From Tetramitus jugosus (Eukaryota > Heterolobosea > Eutetramitea > Acrasida > Vahlkampfiidae): a stretch of DNA of 64,000 bases. The translations under genes and the position numbers were made by a program. Below the pieces are notes generated by a model. The model was not told the origin of the DNA. It worked only from the letters and a program-made list of their open reading frames with translations, and did not search any database. The stretch's first letter is position 1; the number at the start of each line of letters is the position of its first letter. The stretch covers positions 248,001 through 312,000 of the forward strand of contig OW569393.1 in assembly GCA_937625935.1 (NCBI GenBank). Reading direction: 5' to 3'. Below are positions 59,970 to 64,000 of this stretch, in pieces.

Positions 59970-61331
59970 TCAGGACTGACAGGTTACTGTCACATCGCAT
60001 AGAAACTGCCTCAGACGCAACCCGTTAACATCAAGCAAAAATTTCTTCTGCACCGCCTGGTGTACAATGGTTGTGAAGTAAGAACCTGTCATTTGAACAC
60101 ACATAGCTTCATCTAGAGTCATCTCAGTTTCGAATGGTACTTCTTTAGGTGCTTCATTGTCATCAGAGTAACTTCGTAGCCTGTATATTGTGTTTTTAAC
60201 ACGAGCATACATCTCGGCACAACTGGAACCAATTTGAGTCATTGGCCCAAGAGAGAGCAAAGTGATAACATTCTCTTTGGTTTCTGTGTTACCTATGTGT
60301 ACATGCCCACTCGCATCCAGAGCAATGTATCGAGTCCAAGAGCAACATACATCAAGCACATGTACCTTTCGATTAAACAGAGACTCTTCTCGAGTATATT
60401 CTCGTTCTATTCCTGTTGTAAACAAGTTTCCTTGATAATCCAACAGAACTGAAAACATTTCACCAGCATCAATTTTCTTACATTCAAAATTGATGGGACC
60501 TCTCTCGAGTGACAAAGGGTGAATGTAATGCATAAGAGAGACATTTGGATCTATCTGATCTTTTGATAATAGGTGAGAGTTTGGTTGACCCAAACGATAC
60601 ATATTCATCGTGTGTTGTTCTTGCATGAGCAGAAATCGTTTTCCAGATCCCATCTTGCTGATACGGTTCATATGACTATCCATGATGACTGCTCTTGGAA
60701 CACACTGTGTAGTTGCACGATTATTTTCGTCGCTAGAATATGCGCTCTGGGTAACATCGTCCCAGTACTTTCTAGCAATATTTCCACAAGTAAACACTTT
60801 ACCAGTAGTGCTCAAGAAAGCAGAGAACCATCCGTTAGCTCGTACGCACTCAATCTTCAGATTCTTAATTTGTCCATTTATCAACGTTGGATATTTTGTT
60901 CTTTGAGAGTGACCTAGACCTAATTGGCCACTCTCGTTACCTCCCAGTGCCCAACACTTGCCATTAAACTCCAAAAGAATCATGTGCAACGATCCACATG
61001 CAATCTGCTTAATGTGCCTCTGCCCTTGACTCATCAACCACTGTTCATCTCCATGTTCCACAGAGTAACCACCATCTCTGACCTTGATCAACTTGGTTAC
61101 TTGCTTAAATTCACGTCCCAATGGTTTCATCGTGGTGGTGGTAGTGGTATTCTCTTCATCTCTCCATAACTCACCAAATGTGCTTCGTCCCATACCGAAC
61201 AGACTCGATGTCCCAGGTACCATTCTCTTGATGATCCATGTTTCTTGGTGGTCTGCTGGACCAGGTTGCATTTTGGATGTTCCTTTGTTGCAACTTCCAG
61301 AAAAGTTTCGCCGGATGGTCGTGGAAATCAT
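59970..61331 (-). CDS. RCC1-repeat protein with truncated BTB-like end (453 aa)
   Basis: From ATG 61331. RCC1/ATS1-type propeller blades are visible: QIACGSLHMILLEFNGKCWA then LGGNESGQLGLGH; VRANGWFSAFLSTTGKVFTC; DAGEMFSVLLDYQGNLFTTG; VCCSWTRYIALDASGHVHIG. The last residues (NGLRLRQFLCDVTVTCQS) look like the first strand of a BTB domain ('l..lcDVtv.c') followed directly by TGA, so the BTB part of an RCBTB-type protein appears lost. RCC1-BTB proteins can act as Cullin-3 substrate receptors. It is convergent with the GTPase gene, 28 bp apart. Confidence 0.78.
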   Translation of the reverse strand: MISTTIRRNFSGSCNKGTSKMQPGPADHQETWIIKRMVPGTSSLFGMGRSTFGELWRDEENTTTTTTMKPLGREFKQVTKLIKVRDGGYSVEHGDEQWLMSQGQRHIKQIACGSLHMILLEFNGKCWALGGNESGQLGLGHSQRTKYPTLINGQIKNLKIECVRANGWFSAFLSTTGKVFTCGNIARKYWDDVTQSAYSSDENNRATTQCVPRAVIMDSHMNRISKMGSGKRFLLMQEQHTMNMYRLGQPNSHLLSKDQIDPNVSLMHYIHPLSLERGPINFECKKIDAGEMFSVLLDYQGNLFTTGIEREYTREESLFNRKVHVLDVCCSWTRYIALDASGHVHIGNTETKENVITLLSLGPMTQIGSSCAEMYARVKNTIYRLRSYSDDNEAPKEVPFETEMTLDEAMCVQMTGSYFTTIVHQAVQKKFLLDVNGLRLRQFLCDVTVTCQS

Positions 61332-61390
61332 CGCGGTGTTTTTGGAATTTTTAGGAGAATTAAGAGAGGAACTGAAATCTGCTGACTTGA

Positions 61391-62116
61391 ATGGATCTGG
61401 TCAGATGGCTGATGAAGCCATTTCGCCGAGGTGCTGACAGACACATTGAAAAATGTGCTGCTACAGAACTTGAAATTGGTTCTTCACTTTGTAATGATGT
61501 ATGGCCGACTATTATTGAGTTTTGTGACACTTTAGAGTGGTTACAATTGAGTTACACTTGCAAGAGGATCAATCAATTCAAGTTCAATCGATTACTCATG
61601 TGCACCAAGAAGAGAAAACTGAAACAAAGTTTGACTGAGCAAGAAATTGAACACTGGTTTCGATTGGGCAAAGAAACACTGTTTAATGTTCATTTGAACA
61701 AGAATCCAAATGTGGTGAATGATCATTTCCAATTCTTGAAGGGCATCCACACACTCAATATGAGTGGTTGCAAGAGAATCACTGATCAGGCCTTCGAGTA
61801 CTTGAAAGGAATTCACACACTCGATATGAGTCGTTGCGAGCTAACAGACAATGCCATTTCTCATTTAACTGGAATTCATACGCTTGATATAACTCTCTGC
61901 TGGAACATCACTGATGATGCATTTCCTTCTTTGACTGGTATTCATACACTCAACATGTGTGTTTCCTATCGTATATCAGACAATGCATTCTCGTATTTGA
62001 AGGGCATTCACACACTCGATATGAGTGAATGCAACCGAGTCACAGACGCTGCGTTCCGTCATCTGGTTGGTATCCACACACTCGAAATGAATTATTGCAT
62101 TATTGCAAGAATATAA
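61391..62116 (+). CDS. F-box/LRR-type protein, frameshifted near its end (241 aa as read)
   Basis: The N-terminal region (NDVWPTIIEFCDTLEWLQLS then YTCKRINQF) resembles an F-box. From about residue 110 there are leucine-rich units of about 24 residues (FLKGIHTLNMSGCKRITDQA type). After MNYC an 8-bp tandem duplication (ATTATTGC at 62091-62098 and again 62099-62106) shifts the frame, and the protein ends IIARI. The next units (HLTGIHTLSMYGCKVTDQAL, then HLVGIHKL, 62137-62220) are readable in another frame, after an extra TAG. F-box/LRR proteins choose targets for SCF ubiquitin ligases. The gene is shortened or dying; it is divergent from the RCC1 gene. Confidence 0.7.
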   Translation: MDLVRWLMKPFRRGADRHIEKCAATELEIGSSLCNDVWPTIIEFCDTLEWLQLSYTCKRINQFKFNRLLMCTKKRKLKQSLTEQEIEHWFRLGKETLFNVHLNKNPNVVNDHFQFLKGIHTLNMSGCKRITDQAFEYLKGIHTLDMSRCELTDNAISHLTGIHTLDITLCWNITDDAFPSLTGIHTLNMCVSYRISDNAFSYLKGIHTLDMSECNRVTDAAFRHLVGIHTLEMNYCIIARI

Positions 62117-62247
62117 CTGGATAGGGGTTTTGTCATTTGACTGGTATTCACACACTCTCCATGTATGGTTGCAAGGTCACGGATCAAGCCCTTAGTCACT
62201 TGGTAGGTATTCACAAACTCTATAAGCAATCAGACCTTGTTTGAACA
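62117..62247 (+). pseudogene. Detached LRR units of the F-box/LRR gene
   Basis: CKNITG, an in-frame TAG, then GFCHLTGIHTLSMYGCKVTD and QALSHLVGIHKLYKQ up to TGA at about 62243. It continues the upstream LRR array in a shifted frame. Confidence 0.65.
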
Positions 62248-62403
62248 TCCAAACAGCGTCCAGTTATCATAATCAAAACTTAGTTAAGAGAGAAAGTGCC
62301 TTGAGAAAACCTCTCTCAATACGATCGGAGCAAACCAGCTGAAGAAGTCAGACATAATCCAATATGATTTATTATCACGATGTGGTCGTTGGAACAACGT
62401 TGA

Positions 62404-64000
62404 CTAGTTAAGCTCACGCAAGATCTCTTGAAGATCTTCATGGATGTCAATGAACTCTGGCCGATCCATTGGATGTCCTTGCCAGCACTCAATCATGAGT
62501 TCGACGTATTTCTGAACAGCAGAAAAATTGTGATAACCAAACTTTTTGCACCATTTGTGAAGCTTCTGTTGATTGATCATACTTCGCAACAAGCGTCTCT
62601 TGGACATATCAGATACATTAACTAATTCTGTGTCACGATTGTCACTATTAAGGAATTCTAAGCTTGGTCTTTCGCCTTCGATGATTCTCAATTGTGGAAT
62701 ACCATCCCAGAACGTATAGGTGCAGTAAGGAACACTTTCTGTCAAGACTTGGTACATCAGTATTCCAAAAGAGTATATGTCACAACTGGTAGTATAACCA
62801 TTGTGACCAGCCAATATTTCAGGGGCACAGTATTGAGGTGTGCCAACCAATCCAGATGCACTCTCTCCACACTTTGACAATCCAAAATCTGCAATCTTAG
62901 GTCTCATGTATTGATCGAGGAGAATGTTCTGAGGTTTCAAGTCGCGATGAATGATTGGAGGCTTTTTGCTGTGCAGATAGATCATTCCTTCACTGATATC
63001 TCTCAAAATTTCGAGCTTGGATGAGAAATCAACTTCAAACTTCAAATTTAGGATGGAGTCAAGGGATCCTCCCTCCATAAGCTCTGTTATCAAGTATCTC
63101 TTATCTTCATGGATACAAACACCCAAGAATAACAATACATTCATATGTCTCAGTTGTATCAGAGTGTGTGCTTCTTCAATAAACTGAGAATCGGAAGCAA
63201 CATCACGCATCAATTTAACGGCCACTCTGCTCTTGCCCCATCTCCCTTCGAATACTTTTCCTGAAGCACCACTTCCTAATAACTTGTCTAACTTAAGATC
63301 ATGATATTCGATTAACCATTTCTTTGTTGAATGTTCCACTGAACCTTGATCTATCCAATGTTCTTCCATTCTCTTGTATTCTTTACTCATTTTGACAAAC
63401 TTGTAACGAGTAAATGCAATTGAACTAACCAAAATAAGTACAATGAGTGCTACGAGAGGAATTGTGATGCCAATGATACATCCAGAGGATCTCTTGGGTG
63501 ACTTATGTAAAGTATGGATGGATGAAGATGAATTGTCAGCACTCCGAGCGAACAAAAATATCATATCGTTCTTCTTTGAAAAGACAACATTCGTCCAGAC
63601 ACTTGCTCTATCACCACAAAAGATAGCATCCTTTAGGATGGGATTCCCTTTTTTTATATCAATAGGGAAGATGAGATTCTTTCCTCCTCTATATTCGGCA
63701 GAAACAAAAATTGTTGAGTGTTGTGAGTCTCCAAAAGCACCGGTAATGAAAAAATTAACTCTCTTCTTGCTCTCTAGCATAAAATAATTACATGAGCTGA
63801 AAGAGAATGGTATCACGAGAACTTTGATATGAGTGTCCCATAGAGTCTTACGATAAAATGTCGGAGTGCCAGTTCGGTATGCAACAACATACAATTTGTT
63901 ATTACGTGGAATAGCGGTTAGTTGACGGTGGATAGATAGGGTAGAATCAATAATACCCTTGATAAAGCCTGTAACGACATTGATTTGAACAAGAAAAGTC
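62404..64000 (-). CDS. Receptor-type TKL protein kinase (5' end beyond the window)
   Basis: The frame is open to base 64000 (GFIKGIIDSTLSIHRQL), so the start lies outside. The visible extracellular part resembles beta-propeller blades (LIFPIDIKKGNPILKDAIFC). One membrane helix (GCIIGITIPLVALIVLILVS, about 63480-63410) is followed by a kinase domain with every key motif: G-loop LGSGASGKVFEG, VAVKL, HRDLKPQNILLD, ADFGLS and GTPQYCAPE. The sequence belongs to the tyrosine-kinase-like group (Ser/Thr-specific in amoebae). It ends at the kinase C-lobe (RPEFIDIHEDLQEILREL). The signal sensed is unknown. Confidence 0.9.
   Translation of the reverse strand, partial: TFLVQINVVTGFIKGIIDSTLSIHRQLTAIPRNNKLYVVAYRTGTPTFYRKTLWDTHIKVLVIPFSFSSCNYFMLESKKRVNFFITGAFGDSQHSTIFVSAEYRGGKNLIFPIDIKKGNPILKDAIFCGDRASVWTNVVFSKKNDMIFLFARSADNSSSSIHTLHKSPKRSSGCIIGITIPLVALIVLILVSSIAFTRYKFVKMSKEYKRMEEHWIDQGSVEHSTKKWLIEYHDLKLDKLLGSGASGKVFEGRWGKSRVAVKLMRDVASDSQFIEEAHTLIQLRHMNVLLFLGVCIHEDKRYLITELMEGGSLDSILNLKFEVDFSSKLEILRDISEGMIYLHSKKPPIIHRDLKPQNILLDQYMRPKIADFGLSKCGESASGLVGTPQYCAPEILAGHNGYTTSCDIYSFGILMYQVLTESVPYCTYTFWDGIPQLRIIEGERPSLEFLNSDNRDTELVNVSDMSKRRLLRSMINQQKLHKWCKKFGYHNFSAVQKYVELMIECWQGHPMDRPEFIDIHEDLQEILRELN

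Overview
The window looks like nuclear DNA of a free-living heterolobosean amoeba, most probably a Naegleria species. This is inference from gene content: membrane-anchored Cache/HAMP class III cyclases, an RGS fusion, DUF4116-type repeats, F-box/LRR genes with a 'GIHTLDMS' type repeat, TKL receptor kinase, eukaryotic ribosomal protein eL14, an RPAP3-like cochaperone, a eukaryotic tRNA-Val(AAC), short GT-AG introns and an AT-rich background. Genes lie on both strands with no operons. All family calls come from reading motifs; no database search was possible.

Left third (1-28.3 kb), accessory region. It holds five copies of a coiled-coil family in two subtypes (A: 551-2485, 18315-20408, 27265-28230; B: 1-444 partial, 25379-26719). 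All end in the same roughly 40-residue tail, which resembles the C-terminal beta-wing of GrpE, the nucleotide-exchange factor of Hsp70. An intact HSPA12-like Hsp70 with a C-terminal von Willebrand A domain (3348-5746) and two decayed Hsp70 fragments (2709-3310, about 24930-25130) lie beside these genes. I propose a lineage-specific Hsp70/exchange-factor-like system. Between the copies lies a transposon graveyard (about 6.4-18 kb): a CACTA-like relic, four or five decayed Mutator-like transposases with FLYWCH/WRKY-GCM-like zinc fingers, a LINE reverse-transcriptase fragment, a complete Ginger-like (integrase-type) DNA transposon inserted in one Mutator-like copy, and a 208-bp MITE inserted in the zinc finger of another. 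TPR and PIP-kinase pseudogene pieces follow at 20.7-22.4 kb.

Middle (29-43 kb), mostly ordinary genes: RING/B-box/DUF4116 protein, PTGR3-like reductase, tRNA-Val, MFS transporter, SDR lacking its Rossmann start, a low-complexity coiled-coil protein, eL14 (with a 12-nt first exon), RPAP3-like TPR protein, and a peroxiredoxin-like/RGS fusion.

Right third (43-64 kb), signalling region. A three-gene block appears twice: cyclase-type receptor (+), TPR protein (-), large GTPase (+). In copy 2 (51.4-59.9 kb) all three look intact; the GTPase is SLIP-GC/dynamin-like and is fused to a C-terminal glycosyltransferase-like domain. In copy 1 (43.3-50.6 kb) the cyclase has ankyrin repeats but has lost its catalytic residues, the TPR gene is intact, and only scraps of the GTPase remain, next to a CRT-like transporter pseudogene. 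RCC1-repeat, F-box/LRR (frameshifted by an 8-bp duplication) and receptor-kinase genes close the window.

Exon structures were deduced by hand from splice signals and reading-frame continuity and have no transcript support.
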